A stretch of 64,000 nucleotides of DNA, taken from NCBI GenBank assembly GCA_903921325.1, contig CAIXPL010000005.1:1-64000 (forward strand). Reading direction: 5' to 3'. Below the pieces are notes generated by a model. It ran no database searches and was not told the origin of the DNA. It saw only the letters and a list, made by a program, of their open reading frames with translations. This stretch comes from an uncultured Pseudomonadota bacterium. Lineage in GTDB: Bacteria; Pseudomonadota; Gammaproteobacteria; Burkholderiales; SG8-39. The position numbers were made by a program, and so were the translations under genes. Each line of letters begins with the position of its first letter. The first letter of the stretch is position 1. Shown piece after piece: positions 37,131 through 45,675 of this stretch.

Positions 37131-37784
37131 ATGCACATCGAGATATTGGTGGAGGACAGCTCAGGAGAGAAGTTGCTGCAAGTGTTACTGCCTCAGCTTC
37201 TCGGGCCACAAGGGGAACCACATACTTGGCGTTTACATGCCTACAAAGGCATTGGTCGAATTCCGCAAGGCCTGGTGACGAAAGCCGATCCGGCGAAACG
37301 CATTCTGCTTGATCAGTTGCCCAAGCTGTTACGAGGGTATGGCAATAGCCCAGGAATCGACGCGGTTGTTGTCGTTCTCGATACCGACAAACGTGATTGC
37401 GCTGCATTCTTGTCCGAGCTGAAAGCGGCCGCCGATGCATGCCATCCGGCGCCAGACACCCTTTTTAGACTTGCTGTTGAAGAAATTGAAGCCTGGTATT
37501 TGGGAGACCAGGTTGCTTTGCTGGAGGCGTACCCGCGAGCAAAACGGGACGTACTCCGGAAGTATGTTCAGGACAGCGCGTGCGATACCTGGGAGTTGCT
37601 TGCTGACGCAGTGCATTCGGGCGGATCCGCAGCGATCAAGAGTGCTGGCGGGCCTTTGCCGGGACAGGTAAAGCATGAATGGGCCGAAAAGATTGGTCCG
37701 TTCATGGACATAGAGAGAAACATCTCACCGAGTTTCGCAAAGCTCAGGGATGGATTGCGCCGGCTCGCGGCTAGAGCGGTTTGA
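37131..37784 (+). CDS. DUF4276 family protein, Toprim-like nuclease candidate
   Basis: A 217-residue protein of the DUF4276 family. The arrangement of acidic residues resembles a Toprim site: Glu8 in ILVEDSSGEK, Asp84/Asp86 in VVLDTDKRD, and the Glu cluster in AVEEIEAWYLGD (115-126). The C-terminal DIERNISPSFAKLRDGLRRL is characteristic of the family. The gene starts 2 bases after the ATPase stop, so the two are co-translated. By analogy with other ATPase-Toprim systems it may be the effector, cutting nucleic acid when the ATPase is triggered. Nuclease activity is inferred, not shown. Confidence 0.87.
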   Translation: MHIEILVEDSSGEKLLQVLLPQLLGPQGEPHTWRLHAYKGIGRIPQGLVTKADPAKRILLDQLPKLLRGYGNSPGIDAVVVVLDTDKRDCAAFLSELKAAADACHPAPDTLFRLAVEEIEAWYLGDQVALLEAYPRAKRDVLRKYVQDSACDTWELLADAVHSGGSAAIKSAGGPLPGQVKHEWAEKIGPFMDIERNISPSFAKLRDGLRRLAARAV

Positions 37785-37928
37785 CGCGAATTGAATTGTC
37801 GACGATTGGATCTGGCAACCGCCTTGGCGCACCGTTCGACTCGCGATCGATAAGGGCTCTCGTTCGCTATACTGCGCGGCTGAGGGTGTGTCTGCCACCA
37901 ACCCTGCCCCCATACAAAGGACAAATCC

Positions 37929-39713
37929 ATGAATAGCCGAGATCCCGCGCCGACCATCCATTTCGATGCACCGGTGGATGTGCCCGAGCAGGCCGAGGTG
38001 TGGGGTTCCGATGCAATGGCGGCCTGCATCCGAGCGCTCGATATTCCCTACCTCGCCCTCAACCCCGGGGCGAGCTATCGCGGGCTGCATGACAGCATCG
38101 TCAATCATCTGGGCAACAGCCGTCCGCAGATGCTGCTCACCCTGCATGAAGAAAGCGCGGTGGCCATCTCCCATGGCTATGCCAAAGCCTCCGGCCGCAT
38201 GATGGGTTCGGTGGTGCACTCCAATGTGGGCCTCATGCACGCCACCATGGCGATTTTCAATGCCTGGTGCGACCGTATGCCCGTCATGGTGCTGGGTGCC
38301 ACCGGGCCCTGGGATGCGGCCAAGCGCCGCCCCTGGATCGACTGGATCCACACAGTGAGCGACCAGGGAGCGCTCGTCCGGGATTACACCAAGTGGGATA
38401 ACCAGCCCGGCTCCGTGGCCGCGGCCTTCGAAGCCATGCTGCGCGCCTCACGCATGGCCAATACGGCGCCCTGCGGTCCGGTCTACATCAATCTGGATGC
38501 TGCCCTGCAAGAGGCCAAGATCGGCCCCATGCCAGCCATGCCCGATGTGGCCCGCTTCGCCCCGCCGCCGCCCGCTGCCCCTTCGGCACAGACCGTTGCC
38601 GCCGCGGCACAGTTGCTCGCCAACGCAAAATCTCCTCTCATCCTCGCTGGCCGGGTCGATCGTTCGCTCAAGGGCTGGGAAGACCGCGTCGCCCTGGCCG
38701 AGCGCCTGCAGGCGCGCGTACTGACTGACATCAAACAGTCGGCTGCCTTCCCGACCGATCACCCGCTGCATGCCGCACCACCGGCGTCCTTCCTTGCCGC
38801 CCAGGGCGCTGCCATCGCCCGCAACGCCGATGTCATTCTGTCCCTTGATTGGAACGATCTGGCGGGCACCTTGAAGCAGGTCTGGGGCGATGAGCCGATT
38901 TCGGCCAAGATCATTCAGGTCTCGGTCGATCAGCACAGCCATCGCGGCTGGAGTGCCGATCACCAGGCGCTCACCCCTGCCGATGTGTACATGCTGTGCG
39001 AACCCGAAGCCGCGGTGCCACTGCTGCTCGCCGCCGTTCCCCAGCGCGCCGCGCTCACCGGACTGCAAGCCGCCGGGGTGCCCGAACCGCAAGGCGATAC
39101 CCTGTCGATTCTGGCCCTCGCGCACACGTTCAATAAACTGACCGCCGGGCAGGATGTGACCATCACCCGGGTGCCGCTGGGCTGGAATGGCGCCTACCGC
39201 CACTTCCGTCATCCGCTCGATTATCTGGGCACCGATGGCGGCGGCGGAATTGGATCCGGTCCCGGTATGGCGGTGGGCTCAGCCCTTGCGCTCAAGGACT
39301 CCGGACGCCTCACCACAGCGATCCTTGGCGATGGCGACACGCTGATGGGCATCACCGCCTTCTGGACCGCCGCTCACTACAAAATTCCGCTGCTCGTGCT
39401 GGTGGCCAATAACACCTCGTTCTATAACGATGAGCTGCACCAGGAACGGGTCGCGGTCGCGCGCAACCGCCCGGTGGAGAACAAGTGGATCGGTCAGCGC
39501 ATCTCCGAGCCCGATATCGATCTGGCCATGATGGCGCGCGCCCAAGGGTGCGAAGGCATCGGTCCGGTGACCACCGTGGCAGAACTGGAGCCAGCGCTCA
39601 CCAAGGCAATCGCTCTGGTTCGCGCCGGCAAGACCTGCGTGGTCGACGTTCGCGTGGTGCCCGGTTACGACACCAATATGAGCGGCACGCCCGCTGCGTT
39701 GCATAAGCGCTAG
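37929..39713 (+). CDS. Thiamine diphosphate-dependent enzyme (acetolactate synthase-like)
   Basis: A 594-residue ThDP enzyme with the three-domain POX fold. The activating Glu is in LTLHEESAV (Glu74), in the pyrimidine-binding domain. The central domain has PLILAGRVDRS. The cofactor motif runs from GDGDTL to VANN about 26 residues later. Candidates are 2-oxo acid decarboxylases, carboligases or sulfoacetaldehyde acetyltransferase-like enzymes, but no specific signature lets me choose. An MFS gene follows 34 bases later, possibly exporting the product or importing the substrate. Confidence 0.88.
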   Translation: MNSRDPAPTIHFDAPVDVPEQAEVWGSDAMAACIRALDIPYLALNPGASYRGLHDSIVNHLGNSRPQMLLTLHEESAVAISHGYAKASGRMMGSVVHSNVGLMHATMAIFNAWCDRMPVMVLGATGPWDAAKRRPWIDWIHTVSDQGALVRDYTKWDNQPGSVAAAFEAMLRASRMANTAPCGPVYINLDAALQEAKIGPMPAMPDVARFAPPPPAAPSAQTVAAAAQLLANAKSPLILAGRVDRSLKGWEDRVALAERLQARVLTDIKQSAAFPTDHPLHAAPPASFLAAQGAAIARNADVILSLDWNDLAGTLKQVWGDEPISAKIIQVSVDQHSHRGWSADHQALTPADVYMLCEPEAAVPLLLAAVPQRAALTGLQAAGVPEPQGDTLSILALAHTFNKLTAGQDVTITRVPLGWNGAYRHFRHPLDYLGTDGGGGIGSGPGMAVGSALALKDSGRLTTAILGDGDTLMGITAFWTAAHYKIPLLVLVANNTSFYNDELHQERVAVARNRPVENKWIGQRISEPDIDLAMMARAQGCEGIGPVTTVAELEPALTKAIALVRAGKTCVVDVRVVPGYDTNMSGTPAALHKR

Positions 39714-39747
39714 GCCCACGTGAGCTCACCAACGCCCCGGTGAGCGC

Positions 39748-40977
39748 ATGTTTGAATCCCTGCGCCATCGCAATTTTCGACTGCTCTGGATCGGGTCGAT
39801 CTTCAGCTATGGCGGACACTGGGTGCAGCAGGCCACCCTGGGCTGGGTGGCCTATGAACTGACCGGCTCGGGCAGCATCCTCGGCCTGATCCTGGGCATC
39901 CGTGCCATTCCGATCCTGCTGCTTGCCCCGGTCTCGGGTGCCGCCGCCGATCGCTTCAACCGGCGCAATCTGCTGGCCGGCACCCAGCTCATCTACATGC
40001 TCACCACCACAGCGATTGGCGCTGCGATCTTCCTGCATGTGCTCAAAACCTGGCATCTGTTTGCCTACGTGCTGTGCACTGGGGTGGCGCATGTGTTTGA
40101 TCGCACCGCACGCCAGGCGATCGTCTCCGATCTGGTGCCCGCCGGCAGCATCGTGAATGCTGTGGCGCTTGCCAATATCGTATTCAGTCTGATGCGGGTA
40201 ATCAGTCCGGCGATTGCTGGATATCTGCTCGCCTGGGTCGGTGCGGCAGGGAATTTTTTTACGCAGTGCCTGTTCTACCTGCTTGGCATGCTGACCCTGC
40301 TATTCATCCAGGCGCCAGTACGAATTCCCAGAATCTCCAAAGGCTCGGCCTGGTCGAACATTTCCGCCGGCATGCGCTATGTGATGAATGACCCGACCAT
40401 GCGCGTGGTGGTGCTCTTCAACGCAATCCCGTTTCTACTGCTCACGCCAATCTGGAGCACGCTGCTGCCGGTATTCGCCCAGGACGTGTTCAAGGCCGGT
40501 CCGCAGGCGCTCGGTTGGCTGTTTGCCGCCGTTGGCTCAGGTGGACTGGCCGGTGGCTTGCTGTCGGCTGCCTGGACTCACCGCGACCGCGTCGGCTGGG
40601 TGCAGATCGCCATGCATGGCCTGTTTTGCGTGTCGCTACTTGGCGTGTCATTGGCACCCAGCCTGCCGATCGCACTGCCCTTTGTGTTCCTTGCCGGGGT
40701 GGCAGAAATCATGACCGCCACAGTAGGCCAGACGGTATTGCAGGTTGCCGCCCCGCCGGATCTCCGTGGGCGAGTGCTGAGCATTCTGCAACTCAATCCG
40801 GCATTGATCTCGCTGGGTTCAGTCGTGGCCGGTGCCGGCTCTGACCTGCTTGGGGCGCGCGGCATCACGGCTGCCAACGGGCTACTGGCTCTCGCAATCG
40901 GCGCACTAATCGCCTGGAAATCACCGGGGCTGCGCAACCTGCGCCTGTCGCACTATACTCGGCGTCCCGAATCCTGA
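39748..40977 (+). CDS. MFS transporter (EntS/MFS_3-like)
   Basis: A 409-residue membrane protein with about 12 helices. The N-terminus FESLRHRNFRLLWIGS and the loop DRFNRRNLL after helix 2 match the MFS_3 (enterobactin-exporter-like) group. WVQQATLGWVAYELTGSG is another conserved part of helix 1-2. These proteins usually export small metabolites or drugs by proton antiport. It probably shares a transcript with the preceding ThDP enzyme. Confidence 0.92.
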   Translation: MFESLRHRNFRLLWIGSIFSYGGHWVQQATLGWVAYELTGSGSILGLILGIRAIPILLLAPVSGAAADRFNRRNLLAGTQLIYMLTTTAIGAAIFLHVLKTWHLFAYVLCTGVAHVFDRTARQAIVSDLVPAGSIVNAVALANIVFSLMRVISPAIAGYLLAWVGAAGNFFTQCLFYLLGMLTLLFIQAPVRIPRISKGSAWSNISAGMRYVMNDPTMRVVVLFNAIPFLLLTPIWSTLLPVFAQDVFKAGPQALGWLFAAVGSGGLAGGLLSAAWTHRDRVGWVQIAMHGLFCVSLLGVSLAPSLPIALPFVFLAGVAEIMTATVGQTVLQVAAPPDLRGRVLSILQLNPALISLGSVVAGAGSDLLGARGITAANGLLALAIGALIAWKSPGLRNLRLSHYTRRPES

Positions 40978-41078
40978 TCGCCCAGCCGGCTGTGGTCGAA
41001 CTGTCACAACGGCTCGCGCATCATCGAACGCAATTTCGTTTCATCACCCGTCCATAACGACACTCAAGGAGCAAGCGC

Positions 41079-41756
41079 ATGGGACACATGGTCCAACTCA
41101 CCGCCTCAGATGGTTTTGTCACCCAGGCCTACGTGGCAGAACCCAGCGGCACCCCGCGCGGCGCCATGGTGGTCGTGCAGGAAATCTTCGGCCTTAATCA
41201 CCACGTCAAAGCGGTGGCCGATGCCTACGCGGCGCAAGGCTATCTGTCGATCGCACCGTCATTTTTCGATCGTGTTCTGCCAGGCATCGACCTGGGCTAC
41301 TCGCCCCAGGATATCGAAGTGGCGCGTGGCCATATGGGCAAGGTCGACATGGACAAGGTGATGCTCGATGTCGCCGCTGCAGTCGCCCATGTGAAAGGTG
41401 CCGGCAAAGTCGGCATGGTGGGCTACTGCTGGGGCGGACGTGTGTGCTGGATTTCGGCGGCTAAAGTCGCTGGCGTGTCAGCCACGGTGTCCTACTATGG
41501 TGGTGGCGTACCCGGCCTGGCCGATCTGTCAGCCCAGTGCCCGACCATGTTCCATTGGGGCGAACTCGATCACGCGATTCCGCTCGACACCGTCGAGGCC
41601 TTCATCGCCAAGCATCCGGAGGCCGCCGCAACCTCGTTTGTCTACATGGGCGCCCAGCACGGCTTCAACTGCGATGAGCGCGGCTCATGGAATGCCGACG
41701 CGGCCAAGCTCGCCAGCAGCCGCACGATTGAGTTTCTGCACAAGCACGTTGGTTAA
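41079..41756 (+). CDS. Dienelactone hydrolase family protein
   Basis: A 225-residue dienelactone hydrolase-type alpha/beta hydrolase. The nucleophile is Cys117 in VGYCWGGRVC, with Glu35 of VQEIFGLN positioned to activate it as in ClcD. The Asp of WGELDHAIPL and the His of GAQHGFNCDERG complete the triad. Members hydrolyse dienelactone to maleylacetate in chloroaromatic breakdown, or related esters. A good AAGGAG box precedes the ATG. It is a single gene, converging with a receptor gene; a strong hairpin lies between. Confidence 0.92.
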   Translation: MGHMVQLTASDGFVTQAYVAEPSGTPRGAMVVVQEIFGLNHHVKAVADAYAAQGYLSIAPSFFDRVLPGIDLGYSPQDIEVARGHMGKVDMDKVMLDVAAAVAHVKGAGKVGMVGYCWGGRVCWISAAKVAGVSATVSYYGGGVPGLADLSAQCPTMFHWGELDHAIPLDTVEAFIAKHPEAAATSFVYMGAQHGFNCDERGSWNADAAKLASSRTIEFLHKHVG

Positions 41757-41778
41757 TTGCTCGCGGTAGTCGGGCAAA

Positions 41779-41810
41779 GCACGCACCGTCCTCGCTCAGG
41801 ACGGGCGTGC
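41779..41810. terminator. Hairpin between convergent genes
   Basis: GCACGC pairs with GCGTGC and, inside, CGTCCT pairs with AGGACG around CGCTC, giving a 12-pair stem with a small bulge. On the minus strand TTT follows, so it probably terminates the receptor gene; it may work both ways between the convergent pair. Confidence 0.6.
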
Positions 41811-41828
41811 GCCAGCCCCCCCCGGGTG

Positions 41829-42800
41829 CTAGTCGATGTGGATTCCCCGCTCGGCTACGACCCGGGTCCATTTGGCCCGATCGGCGGCCATACGCCGTGC
41901 AAGTACTTCGGGGCCACTTGCCTGTCCGGTCATCCCTGAGACGGCAAACTTTTCCCGAACATCCGGCGTATCGAGAATGCGCGCCACCTCACGCCAGATG
42001 CGCTCGGTGATCTCAGGGGCAAGGCCCGCTGGACCCCACAGGCCCCAGATGTTGTTCGCTTCAAAACCGGGAAAGCCCGACTCGGCAATGGTGGGCACAT
42101 CCGGCAGCACCGCCAGGCGCCGCGTCGAGCCAACAGCGAGCGCGGTCAATCGGCCACTACGCAGATTGTTCAACACCTGCGGCACACCCATCAGCATTAC
42201 CTGCACCTGACCGGCGAGCAGATCGGGCATCGCCTGTGAACTGCCTTTATAGGGCACATGCACGATGTCAAAACCGCCCTCGCCCTTGAGCAATTCCATG
42301 AACAACTGGTGGGTGCTGCCATTGCCAGTAGAGCCGTAGTAATAGGTCTTTGGATGCTCGCGTGCCAGACGAACGAATTCAGCCAGATGGGTCACCCCGA
42401 GCGACGGATGGGCCGCAATCACCAGCTCGACCACTGCCACCAGCGTGATCGGCGTGTAATCACGCACCGCATCAAAAGGCAGCTTGGCATAGAGCACCGG
42501 GCTCACCGCAAACTGAATGTCGCTACCCATCAACACGGTGTAGCCATCGGCTGGCGCATGGGCAACGATTTCATTGCCGATATGACCATTGGCACCGGGG
42601 CGGTTATCCACTACCACCTGCACGCCCAGGCCCTCGGCCATTTTCTGCGCGACGATGCGTGCCACCACATCACCTGAGGTGCCAGTCGGATAACTCACTA
42701 CCATGCGGATTGGTTTGGCAGGCCAGGCCTGGGCTTGCACGTGCGTCGGAACTATCGCGGTGCAACATAAACAGAACGCCAGAACGCGGTTGAGTTGCAA
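41829..42800 (-). CDS. Tripartite tricarboxylate transporter receptor (Bug/TctC family)
   Basis: A periplasmic receptor of about 323 residues. The TTG at 42798-42800, with AAGGAA six bases upstream, gives a clean signal peptide (LQLNRVLAFCLCCTAIV to QAQ); an ATG at 42827 is an alternative but puts two acidic residues before it. Motifs are PIRMVVSYPTGTSGDVVAR, VDNRPGANGHIG, PADGYTVLMGS and HVPYKGSSQAMPD. It is divergent from the MarR gene across a perfect palindrome, so it is likely controlled by that regulator and takes up the substrate of the adjacent operon. Confidence 0.9.
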   Translation of the reverse strand: MQLNRVLAFCLCCTAIVPTHVQAQAWPAKPIRMVVSYPTGTSGDVVARIVAQKMAEGLGVQVVVDNRPGANGHIGNEIVAHAPADGYTVLMGSDIQFAVSPVLYAKLPFDAVRDYTPITLVAVVELVIAAHPSLGVTHLAEFVRLAREHPKTYYYGSTGNGSTHQLFMELLKGEGGFDIVHVPYKGSSQAMPDLLAGQVQVMLMGVPQVLNNLRSGRLTALAVGSTRRLAVLPDVPTIAESGFPGFEANNIWGLWGPAGLAPEITERIWREVARILDTPDVREKFAVSGMTGQASGPEVLARRMAADRAKWTRVVAERGIHID

Positions 42801-42855
42801 TGAAAATTCCTTCAATTCCTGAAGCATTTGGGGCAGAATCTCCGCGCTGTGCAAT

Positions 42856-42870
42856 GTTCAATGATTGAAC
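42856..42870. promoter_or_regulatory. Palindromic MarR-type operator
   Basis: GTTCAA-TGA-TTGAAC is a perfect 6+3+6 inverted repeat, of the size and AT-rich type bound by MarR dimers. It lies in the gap between the divergent receptor gene and the MarR gene, so a bound repressor could silence both. Confidence 0.7.
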
Positions 42871-42891
42871 TATCCCATAAGGGTTGACGGC

Positions 42892-43686
42892 TTGAAAGAC
42901 GCAGTGCCGCAAATTCAGATATTCGCAACCGTTACCGATCAACCGGTGATCACGCGCGTGCGCAGACCTGCGTCACCCACAACCAATGACAGAACAACGA
43001 CCGGCGTCCGCGGCAGGACGGGCGGCAAGCAGAATTCAATCGTCGCGCCGCGCAAATCGGCGACAGCTTCAACCCGCGCGACGACCGCAACCCACCTGAA
43101 CCGGGCTACGCTCGCGACAACCGCGGCCAGCACGCCACGTCCGGTACGTCTTAGCGAACAGGCCCAATACACCGCCCAGGAATTCAGTGGCGTGGACAGC
43201 CTCTCGGTGCTCGCTGTGCTCGCGCTCTACCGCGCCCATGCCGTGCTCGATCGCCACCAGACACGCGAGATTGCCACTACAGGGCTGAACACCACGCAGT
43301 GGAATGTACTGACCGTGCTGCACCGTATGGGTGGGCCGGTATCCATGGGCGACCTCGGCACACGACTGGCAGTGCGGCCCACCAATCTGTCAGGCATAGT
43401 CAATGCGCTTGCGCAGCGCGGCCTGGTGCAACGCCTGCCAAATGCAAACGATCGACGATCGCTCGAAGCATCGCTCACCACCCTCGGCAAGCGCTATATT
43501 GCACGGCTGCTGCCCGATCACTATCGGCATATGGAAACGCTGATGGGCCAGATTTCCGATCGTGACCGCAAAAGCCTGATACGGTTGCTCGCCCGCACCG
43601 TCAATATCATCGAGGCCGCCAGCGACAGTGCAGGCGAGCCCACGGGTAAACCAATACGCAACGGCGCTCGCCCGGCTGCTGCCTGA
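42892..43686 (+). CDS. MarR family transcriptional regulator with long N-terminal extension
   Basis: A winged-helix regulator. The MarR domain (LNTTQWNVLTVLHRM, MGDLGTRLAVRPTNLSGIV, GLVQRLPNANDRRSLEASLT) fills roughly the last 170 residues. Before it lies an extension of about 85 residues rich in Thr, Ala and Arg, unusual for MarR proteins. The start is uncertain: an in-frame TTG at 42865 would fall inside the operator, so TTG 42892 with AAGGG eight bases upstream is chosen. No ATG is available before the domain. It heads an operon with the flavin oxidoreductase (23-base gap) and probably represses it until an aromatic or carboxylate ligand binds. Confidence 0.85.
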   Translation: MKDAVPQIQIFATVTDQPVITRVRRPASPTTNDRTTTGVRGRTGGKQNSIVAPRKSATASTRATTATHLNRATLATTAASTPRPVRLSEQAQYTAQEFSGVDSLSVLAVLALYRAHAVLDRHQTREIATTGLNTTQWNVLTVLHRMGGPVSMGDLGTRLAVRPTNLSGIVNALAQRGLVQRLPNANDRRSLEASLTTLGKRYIARLLPDHYRHMETLMGQISDRDRKSLIRLLARTVNIIEAASDSAGEPTGKPIRNGARPAAA

Positions 43687-43709
43687 ATCACCGACGACTG
43701 GAGACAACG

Positions 43710-44789
43710 ATGAAATTCGGACTCAATTTTTTCCCCTCGTTTACTGCTGCGGACGCGACGACGGCGGCCTACTACGACCAATGCCTGCGCCTGGCGCAGC
43801 GTGCCGATGAACTCGGTCTGAATTCAATCAAAACTGTCGAACACTCGTTCTATGACTACGGCGGACACTCACCCAACCCGTGCGTGTTCCTGTCTGCGGT
43901 GGCGGCGCGCACCAAGCGCATCCGCGTGATCACCGGTGCGGTCATTCCGGCGTTTCATCACCCGGCCCACCTGGGCGGTGATTTGGCAATGCTCGACAAT
44001 ATGAGTAACGGCCGGCTGGATGCGGGCTTCGGCCGTGCCTTCCTGCCCAAGGAATTCGAGGTATTCGGCGTTCCGATGTCCGAGAGCCGTCCGCGCTATG
44101 AAGAGGGCATCGCACTCATCAAGCGGCTGTGGACTGAAGAACGGGTAACCGCCAAAGGCCAATTCTGGCAACTCGATGATGTGCGCCTGATGCCCCGCGT
44201 AGTGCAGAAACCTCATCCGCCCATCTGGCTTGCTGCGATCTCCTCACAGGAGTCGTTCGATTTCGGATCGCGCGAAGGCTACAACCTCATGATCGTGCCC
44301 TATGCGAGCAAGCCGGGGCTGCTCTCAGAACTGGTGAGCGATTACCGTCGCAAGTGGGCCGCCAATGGGCACACCGCGGGGGCTGAACAAATCCAGGTCG
44401 CGGCCCATTGCTATATCGCCGAGGACCGGGATGAAGCCATGGCCGGATTCGAGCGCATCACCAAGCGGTACATAGAAACCTTCGCCGATGCTGTGCAATC
44501 CTGGGAAGGCAAGTCCTCAGACCAGTATCCGGGGTATGACAAGCTGGTGGCGGCCATCCTCGCGACAACGCCTGAGTCTATGCTCAAGCAGAACGCGGCC
44601 TATGTCGGCACCCCTGATGACGTGCTGCGCCAGATCGAGAAAACCGTGGAGACACTCGGCGTGGTGGAACCCTCGATGCAGATCAACTTCGGTGGGTCAA
44701 GCGATGCCGAAGCATTCCGCACACTTGAATTGCTCGCTACAAAAGTGATGCCGCGGCTCGAATCGCTCAAGCCCAAGGCTGTTGCCTGA
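43710..44789 (+). CDS. LLM-class (luciferase-like) flavin-dependent oxidoreductase
   Basis: A 359-residue bacterial luciferase-type TIM barrel using reduced FMN. KFGLNFFPSFT starts the barrel; LNSIKTVEHSFYDYGGHSPNP resembles the conserved N-terminal part of the alkanal monooxygenase group; DAGFGRAFLPKEFEVFG and QKPHPPIWLAA are also family motifs. It probably oxygenates or oxidises a small organic compound, with flavin supplied by a separate reductase. It is the first enzyme of the MarR-controlled operon and precedes a putative diiron protein by 60 bases. Confidence 0.9.
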   Translation: MKFGLNFFPSFTAADATTAAYYDQCLRLAQRADELGLNSIKTVEHSFYDYGGHSPNPCVFLSAVAARTKRIRVITGAVIPAFHHPAHLGGDLAMLDNMSNGRLDAGFGRAFLPKEFEVFGVPMSESRPRYEEGIALIKRLWTEERVTAKGQFWQLDDVRLMPRVVQKPHPPIWLAAISSQESFDFGSREGYNLMIVPYASKPGLLSELVSDYRRKWAANGHTAGAEQIQVAAHCYIAEDRDEAMAGFERITKRYIETFADAVQSWEGKSSDQYPGYDKLVAAILATTPESMLKQNAAYVGTPDDVLRQIEKTVETLGVVEPSMQINFGGSSDAEAFRTLELLATKVMPRLESLKPKAVA

Positions 44790-44793
44790 ACGT

Positions 44794-44818
44794 ACTTTCA
44801 ATCCAGACTTCAATCCAG
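44794..44818 (+). repeat. Near-perfect 12-bp tandem repeat
   Basis: ACTTTCAATCCAG (44794-44806) is followed directly by ACTTCAATCCAG (44807-44818), differing by one T. It lies just after the stop of the flavin oxidoreductase gene and before the ribosome-binding site of the next gene. Confidence 0.7.
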
Positions 44819-44849
44819 TCATTGCAAAACCCTTGAAGGAGACACTGTC

Positions 44850-45665
44850 ATGAACGCAACCGAACATATCTGGCGTCTGGTCGACGTGGTTGCCCCCTGG
44901 TGGGCCGGTGAAGCCGAGGTGGCACGTACCTATTTCAACTCGCCGAAGCGCACCGTACAGACCGACATGCTGTGGCTGTCGCGCCAGTGCTTCAAGGAAT
45001 ACTGGGGTTCGGGTGTCAGCCAGTACGACCGGCGTGGCGTGTTCCTTGGTCAGTTGAAGTCGCTGATCGAGATTGCGCCGCAAATCGATCTGACGATCGA
45101 TCGCAAGGAAATCCAGGACATTCTCGAAGGACTGCAAGCCGAGTTTTCCCACTACGTCCTGTTCGCCGAGGCCTACGATGCGATCCGGCCCACTGGCGTT
45201 GCGAAGATGAATCCGCAGAATCTGACCAGTTGGCCAGAAGAGGATCAACTGACCGCGCTGCGTTACCAGCATCAGGACGAGCATGGCGCGGTGGGCATGC
45301 GTGCGTGCAAGTTCACCGAAGGCGGCTACTGCACGCTATTCACCGAAGGCATGGCATTGAAGGGCCGTGGCGGTGTGGATGACAAGATTGCCGAGGCCTG
45401 TGCCGCGGTCTACGACGATGAGTTCGGTCATATGCTCGCTGGTGTGGCGGGCATTACCGATGAAGGCATGAGCGAGGCCGACTGGTTGCTGATGGAAAAG
45501 CTCGCCGTCGAGCAGATGAAAAAGCGCATCCATATGCGCAATGGCGAATTCGGCAACCCCTTGTCAGCCGAGCGCATCGCTGCGATCGGTCGCGGCGAGA
45601 TCACGCCGGTGCAATTTGACTGGGCCCGCGCTGGCATCCCTGCCCCCAGCCACGCCACCGCCTGA
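44850..45665 (+). CDS. Unassigned protein with two ExxH motifs, putative diiron (ferritin-like) protein
   Basis: A 271-residue soluble protein that I do not recognise as a named family. It has two ExxH motifs on likely helices: EFSH (98-101) and DEFGH (Glu191, His194), with further acidic residues between (DEH 143-145, Glu157, Glu166). This E...ExxH...E...ExxH pattern is typical of ferritin-like diiron carboxylate proteins. A helical content suggested by the sequence agrees. AAGGAG lies before the ATG. It sits between a luciferase-type oxidoreductase and a citryl-CoA lyase-like gene, so an oxygenase or oxidase role in the same pathway is plausible. Function unproven. Confidence 0.75.
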   Translation: MNATEHIWRLVDVVAPWWAGEAEVARTYFNSPKRTVQTDMLWLSRQCFKEYWGSGVSQYDRRGVFLGQLKSLIEIAPQIDLTIDRKEIQDILEGLQAEFSHYVLFAEAYDAIRPTGVAKMNPQNLTSWPEEDQLTALRYQHQDEHGAVGMRACKFTEGGYCTLFTEGMALKGRGGVDDKIAEACAAVYDDEFGHMLAGVAGITDEGMSEADWLLMEKLAVEQMKKRIHMRNGEFGNPLSAERIAAIGRGEITPVQFDWARAGIPAPSHATA

Positions 45666-45675
45666 GGACTGCCCC

